DNA from: Owenia fusiformis
Lineage: Eukaryota; Annelida; Polychaeta; Sabellida; Oweniidae
Assembly (NCBI GenBank): GCA_903813345.2
Contig: CAIIXF020000006.1
Location: 11,350,348 to 11,414,347 of the forward strand
DNA: 64,000 bases
Reading direction: 5' to 3'
The notes beneath the pieces were generated by a model, which was not told where the DNA came from, searched no databases, and saw only the letters and a program-made list of their open reading frames with translations. A program made the position numbers and the translations under genes. Below, in pieces: positions 12,901-23,121 of the stretch (position 1 is its first letter; every line of letters starts with the position of its first letter).

Positions 12901-15900
12901 CGTAAATTTGCCCACGCTTCCTAAAAATTTGTCTTGTATTGACTTAGATTGTAACAAAACCATTCGGTACTTTGGATCACATTAATAATGACTGATTAAT
13001 GTAATATTTAGACTTAAAAGACAATATAGGAATTCCTAGTAAGTTATGCTGAAACTAAATTGTGATATTGTAGTATACGTGGAGTTATTGCAGCATGACT
13101 CTGAGAAAGGGTTGCATATGATATAGAAATTTGCATATTTTAATTTTGTTCGTATATAAGAGCTGACATCTGCTTTTACACACAGTATATCAACATCGTG
13201 ATTATGTGAAATCTAAATTTTTAACTAATTTACTCTATTGTATATCAGGAATAAAACATGCAAATTCATATTCGATACTTAACAACCCTTTAAGGCTTTT
13301 GTTCGAAGTGTCTGTCTGCTGCAATTAGCATGTGCTCTTTGTGTCCTTAATGAAAGCACACTTTTTGTAACAGATTATTTGCTTCAAACCTAACACAAGC
13401 CATTCAAATCAGGTTCAGTTTTCGCTACTTTAACTACTGCTCTCTTCATTTTCGTTAAACAAATATTTGATAATTTTAAAACGCTTATCACACAATGATT
13501 TACTTCACATGCATCATAAAGTAAAGTATATTAAAATATTTAACGGATATAACATTCAAATTAAAATATTCTGAAACAACAAAACATATTTGCGTCAAAT
13601 GTAAGAGACAAGTAAACACATTACTGACCTTGCCCATGGTTCAAAGCGAAGACAAAACACAAATGTCAACATTTACTTTCAGCGTTGGGTGATATTCTAC
13701 TGAACAAACTGAGATTCCGCGACCTGTCTTCAGAAAGCGCACCTATTGGTCTGATGTACTACCTTGAGAAGCACTATCCATACCTTAGCAACAGTGGACT
13801 AAGTGCAGCAAACAAAATAAGTAAGAGTCATTTAAGCCCGCATTTAAGTTGACCTATGGCATATGTCAGAAAAATTGCATATTGCTGGCTGAATATGTGG
13901 AATTTCAAATCAATAGTATCTTATTTGTGTACAGAGAACAAAAATATAAAAGTTAAACTAAATAAAAAACATCTTTTTGGTCCACCCTGTATCTAAACCT
14001 AATCTAAACCTAAAAACCTAATCTTTTATGTAATAACAAAGGACGACTTTCGGTTTGGCGAACCAAATTTATCAGCATATTTCTACGTTATCAATGTCGC
14101 CAAAAACGTTCATAATTTTATGTATTGTAGATTTAAATGTCCTTTTTGTATACTTTGTATATTAGCGAACCCCATGTATTGCATAATCCTGTTGAACGGG
14201 TGTAAAAAATTAGCAGATAATAAACCTTGACCTGTCATAAGCGTATCATGAAAAAATCATTCAAACATGACCGTGCTCTATTCGAATTTCTCAACCAATC
14301 AGAATGCAGCATAGCCAATATAGAACGTTCTCTAATTCTCCATAGATGCACGACCATGCTCTATTCAATCTGCAATTTGCATTGTTTTGAGTGACGTCAC
14401 AGCTGCACATCTGGGGCTCTGTCCGGGGATAGCTGTTCTTTTTTACTCCCTCCGTAACTACTGTAACTATTTAACTATGGCTGACTTCAAGTTTGCAGTC
14501 GCATACACCGTATAAAATCTAAAATGGGGAGTAAAATAGAACAGCCCATACAAATTCTAAAATTTTTCCGACCGACTTCAGAATCTTGACAGCATGCATA
14601 TTCTTCCTTCATGCCCGTTCCACAGACACGGCTATTACTAATTTTTATGTTTGAATCGGAATAAATAATGATAGGCCATTCAATATGGTGAAATTCAGCA
14701 CTCGTTGGACAGAATGTTAGTACAAATGCACTCACCTTCGGTTCGTGCTTTGTACAACATTCTGTCCAACTCGTGCTGAATTTCACCATATTGAATGGCC
14801 TATCATTATTTATTCCTTAATTTGAATATGCTTATTATAAAGATATTGACCTTTATAAATTAAACATTATTCTTCTAGTAGCAATACACAGCCCCACCTT
14901 CAGTTACAAGACACTGCCTTTGCATATAGTACCTTTTGTCAGAACTTGCAATTTCAGTTTTTGCACTTATGGTGAAACAAATACAACAAACGTATTAATA
15001 TGTATATGTGAAAGCCTTCTTGATTTATTTTAGTCTTATTCTATATAATATATATAGAACCATTATATTAATTGTAGAGAAATGAGTCGCCGATTGGCAT
15101 CTTATAAATGTGTTAATTCCTTGTATTGTAATACGTTCTCAAATACGTATCTCCGATGTACTGTAAATTTACTAATGTATCTCGTAGTTGTTACGAAGCT
15201 TTGGTCACTTTCATCTAATATTACGTGTTATATTTCGCTTCAGTTTCCTCAAAACCAGAAAAGCGTATGGACATGACTGTAACACAGCTCGCTGATTTAC
15301 TATCCAACTTAAGAAAACAACGGCAGATAGATGGCCAAAACTACATGACTAGCTTACGATTCAGCAGACGATAAAACTACTTGCTCCCTCTATCCACAAT
15401 TTTCTATTTCTTTATTTCTAATTTGTTTCGCATTACTTCATACTTAATTCTTATTGTTCGTAGGCTCTATGAGATGTGACTTTATGTAGAATGAGTATTG
15501 TCAGCAAAGCTTATAGTGAATTATAGTAGATACTTGATTTCAGATGAAGATGAAAGTAAGCTGCTTCAGATTAAAAATCTCTCTATGGACAGTAGTTTCT
15601 TGTTAGATATATAGATATAGTAGTACTTTGCAAAATCTTTCAACGCTATTCTTTCTCTATCCAGACAACAAGGGCCAGACGCTTCCAAAGGATAAGCGGG
15701 AAGGGACAAAGAAAATGAATCTTGCTGAGTTAGCAGATCTTCTCTCTGAAATTCGCTCCAGACGATTGGCTGGAAACCTTAAATTGGGCAATCTTCGCTT
15801 TTCCTAATGTAAGATCGCTTAGATCTGTTGAGCTTTTTGTTCCCTATTAATCAAGATATGCCATTCCTCTCAGCTTATCCAATCATATTCTATATTTTTG

Positions 15901-16290
15901 TTTGTTATAGAGATCTAGAGCTCGGCATGTCAGCGCAGCGCCATCTTTCCAGCATGTCAATGAATGGTTTTATGATCACCCCAGAATGCATGTAGTCGAT
16001 TTTGCCACCAAATGCCATATCTTATAATGCATTTATTTTGCTTTGTTTCTTTCGCTTATTTTGCTTGCTTTACTTAGTTTGCTTTATTTTGCTTTGGTTT
16101 AGCTGGTAAAGGAAATCCTAGAATATTTAAAAGAAATGGAAGACAGATGGTCACTAAACGCCGATTCACAAACTCATTGACCATGTCAAGTCTAGCCGAT
16201 CTTCTATCAAGCATGCGTCACCATAAGGCAATACACAGAGGAATTGATCAAGCCCGGTTATACCTTCAACCAAATTTAAGGTTCGGGTAA
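3846..16290 (+). CDS. Secreted peptide-hormone precursor with three alternative C-terminal exons
   Basis: Seen: exon 1 (3846-3987) encodes a signal peptide (hydrophobic HLIVAMTLWVSLAHA, likely cut before LPLSDQQ). Exon 2 is 13683-13820. Three further exons (15244-15374, 15665-15807, 16103-16290) all accept the same phase-1 junction and each ends in a stop. Products are 136, 140 or 155 residues. Each last exon carries basic cleavage sites, a Leu-rich segment (QLADLLSNLRKQRQ; ELADLLSEIRSRR; SLADLLSSMRHHKAIHR) and a C-terminal LRF: LRFSRR, LRFS or LRFG. Known: such architecture is typical of neuropeptide precursors, and a C-terminal Gly is the usual amidation donor. Inferred: alternative splicing selects one of three related 30-45-residue peptides. 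The L..LL..(L/M)R...RF pattern loosely recalls NPY/NPF or QRFP-type peptides, but I cannot assign a family. An AATAAA lies at 16763. Confidence 0.72.
4397..5221. mobile_element. TTAA-flanked inverted-repeat element (825 bp)
   Basis: TTAA occurs directly on both sides (4393-4396 and 5222-5225). The ends AGTCCCCGTCTAAAGTTT and AAACTTTACATGGGGCCT are imperfect inverted repeats. The interior is AT-rich with homopolymer runs and no transposase, so this is a non-autonomous element. A TTAA duplication is characteristic of the piggyBac and Kolobok superfamilies. It sits in intron 1 of the peptide gene. Confidence 0.6.
8021..8200. repeat. 12-bp minisatellite (CTACTTACTCAG-like)
   Basis: About 15 imperfect copies of CTACTTACTCAG or CTACCTACTCAG close the first macro-repeat unit. 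The same block closes the other two units. Confidence 0.85.
10386..10575. repeat. 12-bp minisatellite (CTACTTACTCAG-like)
   Basis: This is the second copy of the minisatellite block, at the end of macro-repeat unit 2. It is the most regular of the three, with alternating CTACCTACTCAG and CTACTTACTCAG. Confidence 0.85.
12230..12450. repeat. 12-bp minisatellite (CTACTTACTCAG-like)
   Basis: This is the third copy of the minisatellite block, closing macro-repeat unit 3. Variants include a single CTACTACTAAGG-like unit that is also present in unit 1, suggesting units 1 and 3 are the closer pair. Confidence 0.85.
12521..13682. other. Remainder of intron 1, no feature seen
   Basis: AT-rich sequence without coding signal. 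The motif GGAGGATACAAAG at 12550 repeats in reverse complement (CTTTGTATCCTCC) near 4316 and imperfectly near 5310, suggesting a repeat flank on both sides of the macro-repeat array. Confidence 0.4.
13683..13820 (+). CDS. Peptide precursor exon 2 (common exon)
   Basis: The acceptor is TTTACTTTCAG and the donor ATAA|GTAAGA. The exon enters at phase 1 and leaves at phase 1. It encodes 46 residues starting ALGDILLNKLRFRDLS, without dibasic sites. The stretch LGDILLNKLRF resembles the LADLL...LRF core of the later exons, so this exon may be a diverged fourth cassette that now serves as propeptide. Confidence 0.7.
14658..14816. repeat. Hairpin element, about 65-bp arms
   Basis: The left arm beginning GGAATAAATAATGATAGGCC pairs with the right arm ending GGCCTATCATTATTTATTCC. 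The only clear break is a CTCG/CGAG inversion near the apex. The loop contains ACTCACCTTCGGTTCGTG. It lies in intron 2 of the peptide gene. Confidence 0.85.
15244..15374 (+). CDS. Peptide precursor alternative last exon A
   Basis: Read from the acceptor CGCTTCAG at phase 1 it gives ISSKPEKR followed by a peptide of about 35 residues containing VTQLADLLSNLRKQRQ. It ends YMTSLRFSRR before TAA. The KR pair is a prohormone-convertase site. The C-terminal RR would be trimmed, leaving LRFS with no Gly for amidation. Confidence 0.65.
15665..15807 (+). CDS. Peptide precursor alternative last exon B
   Basis: The acceptor is TTCTCTATCCAG. The exon begins NNKGQTLPKDKR, then has a segment with MNLAELADLLSEIRSRR, and ends LGNLRFS before TAA. 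It shares spacing and the LADLL and LRF blocks with exons A and C. As in exon A, the residue after LRF is Ser rather than Gly. Confidence 0.65.
16103..16290 (+). CDS. Peptide precursor alternative last exon C (LRF-amide)
   Basis: The acceptor is TTTGCTTTGGTTTAG. The exon has two upstream basic sites (FKR and TKRR), then a peptide containing MSSLADLLSSMRHHKAIHR, and ends LQPNLRFG before TAA. The terminal Gly predicts an LRF-amide C-terminus, the only one of the three. It is the longest of the alternatives at 62 codons plus two bases. Confidence 0.68.
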
Positions 16291-16762
16291 CGATACCAAA
16301 GAAGCTCACTACGCCAATGGGACATTAAGGAAGTCGCACATGGACTCACACGCTGCCAATAGACAGGCTCAAATATTGAATCGGATGGACTGGTGCCATA
16401 TTCATAAACAGTTTGGTCCATTGAGGAACATTATCACTGTATTTCGTTTTCATTTTACTGATTCAGTATTATATAATAGGAATAGCATGCTAGTCACAGT
16501 GATACTTCGCTCTGACATCATTGCGATTGATACAATTACATTGTATTAGTAAAACTGCAATTGCGATTCATTCATTCACATTGCATTAATTAACAGTATG
16601 GACCCGGGAGTATAGATAAAATATTCAGGTCCAACATGTAATGATATAATTTCCCAATGAACGTATATGTTTAACGGTGCTTGGTTATCAATCTCGGTAT
16701 TTTGTAAACTATTAATAGTGATTTGATGACCACAAGCAGGTTATTTATAAGAGTAGGACTTC

Positions 16763-16768
16763 AATAAA
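16763..16768 (+). promoter_or_regulatory. Candidate polyadenylation signal AATAAA
   Basis: This AATAAA follows the stop of alternative exon C by about 470 bases. No comparable signal was seen close after exons A or B, which fits a common 3' end but does not prove it. Confidence 0.4.
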
Positions 16769-16885
16769 AAGAAAGCAAATATTAGCATGTAATTTGATTA
16801 TGATATGGTTATTCACATGGTAACATTCAGAGTAAACATAACCACAAACATGTAGACCCGGGCATGTAGAAGTATGTCAAAGGCC

Positions 16886-16985
16886 ATTCTGACACTCATA
16901 GCATCTTTCTGTTTCACCTGAAACATGATTTTAAGGCTGAGAAGAAATCAGATGTCATGGTTTATCATGATGCTAGAAGGCAGTA
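16886..16985. repeat. Dispersed repeat fragment (copy 1)
   Basis: This stretch, with GATGTCATGGTTTATCATGA, matches the reverse complement of 28040-28136 at roughly 80% by eye. In one frame it reads AEKKSDVMVYHDARRQ. The same frame in the other copy holds DVMVYHDA but is interrupted by stops, so a decayed element ORF is possible. I do not recognise the protein. Confidence 0.5.
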
Positions 16986-17209
16986 TATGTACAATATTTT
17001 CAACGTAGATGTGAGCATAGTCTTAGTTCATTTTATTTAATTATTGAAAATCAGAACATATTACATGTAATTTTTAAGTTATGTACGGGGTCATAGTATT
17101 ATGTAGTTGCATTGGAAGGTATGGTAAAGCTGTTGATTCGAAGGTGTAACCGAAATGGATATATAGTAATTTTGTCTCATTTTACAATATATAGCCTATA
17201 TTAGAGCAA

Positions 17210-17470
17210 GTGCAAAAGGACGGAGATTTGCTGAGTACTAAAATTGTACAAAATTAGTACTATTAACACTTTGGCAAAAGCGCGCTCACGAGCACTCATG
17301 CCACGAGTGCTTATTTAGTATAAATTCATGATATGAGTACTCTAGTACTAAAAATACAATAAATCAACACTCATGTCATTAGTGCTCATTTAGTACTAAT
17401 ACTTGATTAAATGAGTACTCAGTTAGAGCTAAAATGCCATGAGTACTATTTTAGTGCTCAGTATATCTCC
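17210..17470. repeat. AGTACT/GAGTGC-rich degenerate repeat
   Basis: Short motifs GAGTACT, TTTAGTACTA and CACTCATG recur irregularly in both orientations. This gives low-complexity, self-complementary DNA with no coding signal. Confidence 0.55.
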
Positions 17471-18640
17471 CTAGTGTATAAGGTCCATTCTGCATGTATC
17501 ATTGCAAACCACATGCTTTATAACTGGAATAATGCATGCGTTAGTTGCATGGTCTGCCATCTTTGGTATCGTGGAACGGTAGTCAGCGTTAGAACAATAG
17601 ATAGAGGTTATTTATTGGGAGGGATAGAGGATGGGTTTATAGCGAGGGCCAATATGACATACATTCATATGAAGTATTATATTGACCGAGGTACAAAACC
17701 CATATTTAAGTCCCTGTCAGTAAATAATAAGCGTTTCATACCATGATATTGAATGCTTAAAGTTGTGACACTATTATATTAACTTTATAATTTATAGATA
17801 ATTATGAATTAAAAATAAATAAAAACGCCGGGGACGAACAGGTAATACGATATCTGAGGAGCTAGTTCTTCATGATCAGTTATATTCTCTGGTGTTATTT
17901 ACCGGGAAGTAATAATATCATGGTATACATTATTGTATACATGAATGAGTCATGTTACACTTTTTACTTAAGTTGACGATTAAATAATAAACATTAAAAT
18001 TCTTCAAGTATATTATTTTTTATATAAGGTATAAAATTATCATGGGTGCACGATATTTGCTGTTAAGTTGTTCATTTGTGTAATTTTGAATAAATTGATG
18101 GTATTTAAGAACTGCAGTTTATGTTTGTTTGACCTGGGACTTTGTGAAGTTAAAAAAGAGAATTGATGATTACAACCCAAGAAATAAAATATTTAAACGG
18201 TGAAAAAGTTTCAAACGTGTCATATGATTTCATGATATATATACGGCAATCTGAATGCCACTTTCATCGTCAAAATGTCCTCCATATTCTAAGTATGTTT
18301 TAAGCCAAATTAAAAAAACAGTAATACTCATTTGTCAAAAATTAATCATTTTGGTCAAAAAATGTTTATCCAAAACAGATGTACCTATTCGTTAGATTAT
18401 TCACCTATCTACCTATGCCTCAAATTAACCCTTTTCAATAATTTGATTTGGCTTCTTTCAAAGACCCATTCATCTAATGTGCCAGACACAGATCTCAAAA
18501 GCACCAATATATTAAAAACAAATAAAGAAGATAGACGTAACTAATTTTCTTGTTGGTCAATAGTTTATTGTAACTTAACTACATTCAAGCAATAAACACA
18601 AGTATTACATACCCAGCGAATCATTTGTATGGAAGTCTTC
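17471..18640. other. Intergenic, no gene supported
   Basis: AT-rich sequence. The ORF spanning 17411-17746 has no domain, splice support or relatives I recognise. Part of its end (AAGTCCCTGTCAGTAAATAA) resembles a repeat at 32125-32150. Confidence 0.4.
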
Positions 18641-18647
18641 GGTCCGT

Positions 18648-18690
18648 CGTCAATATAACCCTCGCAAGCTCGGGCTATATTGACGTCAGA
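18648..18690. repeat. Short hairpin with CTCG...CGGG loop
   Basis: CGTCAATATAACCC pairs with GGGCTATATTGACG around a loop containing CTCGCAAGCTC. It is one of several stem-loops in the window with this loop style. Confidence 0.65.
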
Positions 18691-18768
18691 CCTCAGGCAT
18701 ATATTCAATGATAGGGACATAATGGCTTAATTAGAAATTGCTTAGTAATGTAAGTATTATAGTTAGAG

Positions 18769-18869
18769 GTTATGTCACTATCGTTGCATATATGCCCGAG
18801 GGTTTGATTGATATATGATCACTGATCACTGAGGACCGAGGGTATATGTGCAACTATAGTGACATAAAC
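18769..18869. repeat. Hairpin with CCCGAGGG loop
   Basis: GTTATGTCACTATCGTTGCA pairs, with a few mismatches, with the sequence ending TGCAACTATAGTGACATAAAC. The loop has CCGAGGG at both shoulders (18795 and 18836). It lies four bases before the next inverted-repeat element. Confidence 0.75.
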
Positions 18870-18873
18870 GATT

Positions 18874-19133
18874 TATAACATACCTATGATGATCTAGTCT
18901 GGTCGGAGAGTACCGTTTTCTTATCTAATTGATTAGCAATGGTTCGGAAATGATGATTTATTCCCATGTTTGTATCTTACGAATGTACGAGTCAATTCGA
19001 CCTAGACCTAATGTATGACGTAGTAACAGCGCTTGACAAATCAGAAAGTTAGCGGACGCGGGCTTTTCAAAAGTTATATTGGCCCGCTGTCTTGTGAACA
19101 GTTTACACTATACATCATCATAGGTATGTTATA
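18874..19133. mobile_element. MITE with 20-bp terminal inverted repeats
   Basis: TATAACATACCTATGATGAT at the left end is exactly inverted at the right end (ATCATCATAGGTATGTTATA). The 260-bp length and absence of an ORF fit a miniature inverted-repeat element. A TA-type duplication would fit the flanks but is ambiguous. Confidence 0.7.
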
Positions 19134-19189
19134 ATATTAATTATAATGCATTGATTGAAAGATGTTACGTAATACAGGGTAACCCAAAC

Positions 19190-19905
19190 ACATGTTGACA
19201 CGGGCGTTAGTTGCATTCGCGAATACAACCTCAGTGTTTCAGCATGGGATTAAAATCATATTTGGCAGAATTAAACGTTGTTGAATGTTCTTGCATTCTA
19301 CCAAATTTCGTCGGTCTTAAGTGACCACGATTTTACATGGCTATTTTACAAAAAATCCTCGAAATCCAAGATTTACCGATGGGGGTTCTATTTTTCTACA
19401 GTTGGGGGGTTTGCTTTTTCACGAAAGCGTGAGGGGGTCACACGACGGAAACGCTTTCAACAAAGCAATCAAATTACGGAATACGCACGTCATCAAATAA
19501 ATAGCTGTGATTAATGAACGTGCGATTCACCTTTCTGAGAGTGGTTTCGTTCTCAGCAAGGCTTCGTTGAACTTTCAGAATAGGGGTTGCTCCCAGCCGG
19601 AGGTTCGTTTTATAACAAAGGGGGTTCGAGATGAGGGAGAGGATTCGCACGAGCCCCGCGACCCCCTCTTACTACGCCCGTGCTTCTAGCGTGGACTTAC
19701 AATATCTTTGGAATAGCTCCAGAGATAGAAGTTTGGGTATCATTTTGGGTGATTTTGTCTACGGTTTGCGTATTTTGACCATGTTTTTGTAAAATGGCCA
19801 TACAATCGCGACCACAAAAATTGAAGAATAACCTTATATAGAATGAATACAGAATGGATGGCGGAGTCATTAGCATTTGTTCGGCTCACCTTAGAAATTG
19901 TAAAA
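19190..19905. mobile_element. Probable relative of the 55.6-56.6 kb element
   Basis: Two stretches match the ends of the element at 55615-56650. TTGAATGTTCTTGCATTCTA (19279) and CTATTTTACAAAAAATCCTC resemble its arm, and TTTGTTCGGCTCACCTTA (19878) resembles its outer end GGTGAGCCAAACAAATG. Small ORFs inside (19278-19689) show no domain. Confidence 0.4.
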
Positions 19906-21796
19906 AATCACAGTGCGTAAAAAGTAGTTACATAATATAATATTTTGAACCTCCAGGACCCAAAGTAAATGTGACTTCACATCCAATTCCAAGTGGTTAT
20001 AACACCCCTTGGGTGAAGTTAGAGCAACTAAAAACTTGAGAATCAAGATGTCCAATTACAACGTGGAGCAAATATCCAACCCTTTAATTTTGAAATATCT
20101 TTTTCTAGTATTAATGGGTAACGTATTGATGTACGATAAAGATTCATTGACACCGACGTTAGGAGACGTTAGGAGAAAAATATACTTCATTTTCACCCTA
20201 GTCATGAGGACCAGACCCTAGTAAAACTCTAGGAAAAGTGAGTATGCAATTCTGATGAGATCATAATGACTCGGACCCATCCTTCAAAACCCAGACCGGG
20301 CTTCACTACCAACTTCAATACCATTGGACCAAAGAAGCTCCAACCTGTCACGATCATCTAATTTTCAGAAAATCTATCATTTCAAACAGCTTTATATTTG
20401 ATAAGCAAAAGCTAGTTCGACATAATATAGTCCGATATGGTAATTGTTTAAAGACTGAGGAATGATGGGGGGGGGGGGGTACTAGTAAACGGGTACTATG
20501 GTATTTTATAGTACTCTTTCATTCAAAAAGGTCGAGATAATACTGTATATAAAGGGGTACTCTCAAAATGTTGTTTCGTTACGGGAAAGGAGAGGGGTTA
20601 GATTAAACGACGATCTCATTAGTATGGTTTTTGAAATAATTCAATTGAAAATCAAATCAACATTTCTAAATTTCGTTATATGGGGGAAGGAGGGTATTGA
20701 AAGATATCGAACATACAACTCTTTGTTTATCCGCAACTGTTGACAATTAGGTACCATCCCTATCTCTGCTTTGGTCTAATTGATGACAAAGCAGACATCA
20801 GAATTGTTATCTTACGTCCTTCAGATCTCTTCAAATAATTACGACCTCCGTCTCCGATAGTCGCACGCCAGCACAACTACTACAGATTTAGCAGTATTAC
20901 GGCATTTCACATAGGTTTATCTTTAATAAAATAATTCAAAAAAGTTCAATAGGCTGGAGGTATAAGACGGGTTAAAAGTTGAAGTATTTAGTTGAATATT
21001 TAGTGTTTGATCTTGGTGTGCTTTTTAAATGATCATGAGATATACAAAAAGTAGATCTCATAGCGTGAAACTCAAGATTTTTAAATTCAAAGACCTATTT
21101 GGAATTAATAACAGAGGGTATGTAGTTTAACGTTGAAGTCACACTCATAACGACCGAGTGAAGTTTGGTAAGTTATTTAAACAAATTACTTAATGCGACC
21201 TTGAATAAAATAAAAGATTCTTACAAAAAGTAAAATATAAAATAAAAGTAAAATATTCCATTAGTTTAGACTCTGTCAATTTATTTATGCCATTTCTACA
21301 TTTTATAATATGGTGTACTGATTTCAGTTAATTGACAGCCAGGCTGACTTACCTCACTGGTATTACATATAAGAACATATGGTACTTGTACATTTTACTC
21401 TTAAATCTTGAAACTGTTGAGCATATTGAAACAATATCATTTCAAATACAAGAATTCGTGTAAAGTTGTTTCATTTTATAGATATATTGCCCCTCCGTCC
21501 CATTTTAATTATTTTCGACTATAGGCGAGCTTTTGAACCGGGAATCACGAGGGGCTTCATTGTAGTGATAATCAAAAATGAATTAAAACTTGAATCGTAT
21601 CAACAGCGGTTTTAAAACGTCTCGCTATTGTTGACAGACAGACAGAAGGACGGACGGACGAACAGATAGACGGACAAATGCAAAAGCTTATGATGTGAGC
21701 AAACAATAAGAAACTTACGAATAGATAAGAGTATGTTATTGTTATTGTTATTGATTATGAATAGTTTTTCCTTCTGTAGTTCTGTTTTCTTTTCAG
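19906..21796. other. Intergenic, no gene supported
   Basis: There is no convincing exon. Notable only are a poly-G run near 20466-20480 and a GACA/GACGGACG microsatellite at about 21635-21678. ORFs at 20009-20221 and 20498-20743 lack any motif. Confidence 0.4.
21635..21678. repeat. GACA/GACG microsatellite
   Basis: Imperfect GACAGACAGA...GGACGGACGAAC repeats. Similar tails occur at 58517-58560, 59797-59838 and 61137-61175. Confidence 0.8.
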
Positions 21797-21815
21797 AAAA
21801 AAAATTTCGTGAAGC

Positions 21816-22068
21816 ATGAATCTACAGAATCTACAAGAAAAATTGAGTATCCGTTGTCAGGGACATCTTGGCATACTCGTGGTTTTCCTTACGATTGTGA
21901 TAATGGGCACAAATTCACTCCCCGTTTCCTCACTTAAACAGACAGTGAAAAATGTAGAAAAACACCACCAAGTTGTTTATGATCGTGATACAAACGCCAA
22001 AAGGCGGCAAGGGGACCATTTCAAGTATCAGCCTCGTGATGGTGAGGCGAATTTGACAAAATTTAGAA
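21816..22068 (+). CDS. Glycoprotein exon 1 (signal peptide)
   Basis: Encodes 84 full codons. The hydrophobic core lies at residues 18-31, followed by NSLPVSSLKQ. A mature part rich in K/R/D ends NLTKFR. Reading on past the donor quickly gives unrelated AT-rich residues, supporting the splice at 22068. Confidence 0.68.
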
Positions 22069-23022
22069 GTATGTTTAAACTAACCAATTCAGAACTACTA
22101 ATAATATCATTGTTTTATCATATGAGTTCGTTGTTTATCTTATCGATGTCAAAACGTTTCGAAAACCGTGTCAAAATTGACGTGTTGTTTACCAAATGCT
22201 CTTACCGATAATGTTTATCTTTTTCCAGAAATGAACACGGCAATAGAGAGCGTCCTTGACATAATGCCGCTTCCAGTAACAAGCAGGCGTACCAAACCAC
22301 AAAGTGGTCACGTTCCTTTCCCTCCACATCGTAGGCCAATTGCAACAGGTCATCCCGTCCATACGGCCCATCCTGTTCATCCAAGCCACCCTGTACATAC
22401 AGACCACCCCGTACACGGTGGAGACGACGATGTCAGCACAACTGTTGCTATGCGAACATCAAAAGATCCAAAACGGTTATCCCCTAATCCAACAACTACT
22501 GAAACGACGAGAACAACCACAGAGGCAATTATCTCTCTGCCAAATCGAACAGTAGATTTGGGAAACAACACGTCAATTATCCTGTATATACTCCCAGCAA
22601 CCACGCCCATGCCCAGAAACGACACGTTGCCTAGCAACATAACAGATGACAACAAACGACAGTTTTGGCTTAATCAATCCCTTGTCATGTTTAGAAAATT
22701 CTATGCAGTGGTGAAAGTCGGATTCAGCTTGGAAAACAAAAACCGAAATTTGACAAATGCTCTAAAGAACACAACTGCGTCGTTCATTAACTTGACAGCC
22801 GAGGATTACCGACACATTCCGGGATTAGAACACGATGATGATCTATATGACCAATTGAAAATTGAGCAACATAGAAATATGTCGGCGGAATACATGAGAA
22901 CTCTCTTTTGGAAACTTTATGATACAACACAAAATGGTTTAACGTCAGATGGTATCGCTCTATTCAACGCTCAACCCACTACCATAGAGGACTTGGCCTA
23001 TCACTGCTGCCCGTTTGGCTGA
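21816..23022 (+). CDS. Secreted, heavily N-glycosylated protein, unrecognised
   Basis: Two exons (21816-22068 and 22229-23022) join at phase 1 through donor AGAA|GTATGT and acceptor CTTTTTCCAG to give 348 residues. The ATG lies 19 bases after another good acceptor (TTTTCTTTTCAG), so a 5'-UTR exon precedes it. Seen: an N-terminal signal or anchor segment (LGILVVFLTIVIMG), a basic region, an HPVH repeat block (HPVHTAHPVHPSHPVH), a Thr-rich linker, then a C-terminal domain of about 170 residues that is probably helical. There are at least nine NxS/T sequons and an end of YHCCPFG. The only Cys residues of the mature C-terminal domain are the adjacent CC. Inferred: an extracellular ligand or mucin-like secreted factor. 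I assign no family. The terminal Gly could be an amidation donor, but that is speculative. Confidence 0.7.
22229..23022 (+). CDS. Glycoprotein exon 2 (main body)
   Basis: A 794-base exon, long for this window, in open frame to the TGA at 23020-23022. It carries the HPVH repeats, the Thr-rich linker and the sequon-rich helical domain. The regular coding composition contrasts with the AT-rich flanks. Confidence 0.75.
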
Positions 23023-23121
23023 AATTTTTGCTTTGAGGCAATGTATAGAATAGGATAGGATTCTTTATTTCCTCAAATTTTTATATGATGGAAAATATAA
23101 AAAATATAAAAATAAGAATAT

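Noticed and set aside
15244-16290. Assignment of the peptide gene to NPY/NPF
   Set aside because: The L..LL..(L/M)R and RF match is suggestive, but the spacing is longer, the R-P-R-F/Y end is missing, and the family's usual intron in the penultimate Arg codon is absent.
17411-17746. 111-codon ORF on the + strand
   Set aside because: It overlaps a degenerate AGTACT repeat and another dispersed repeat. No motif or splice context.
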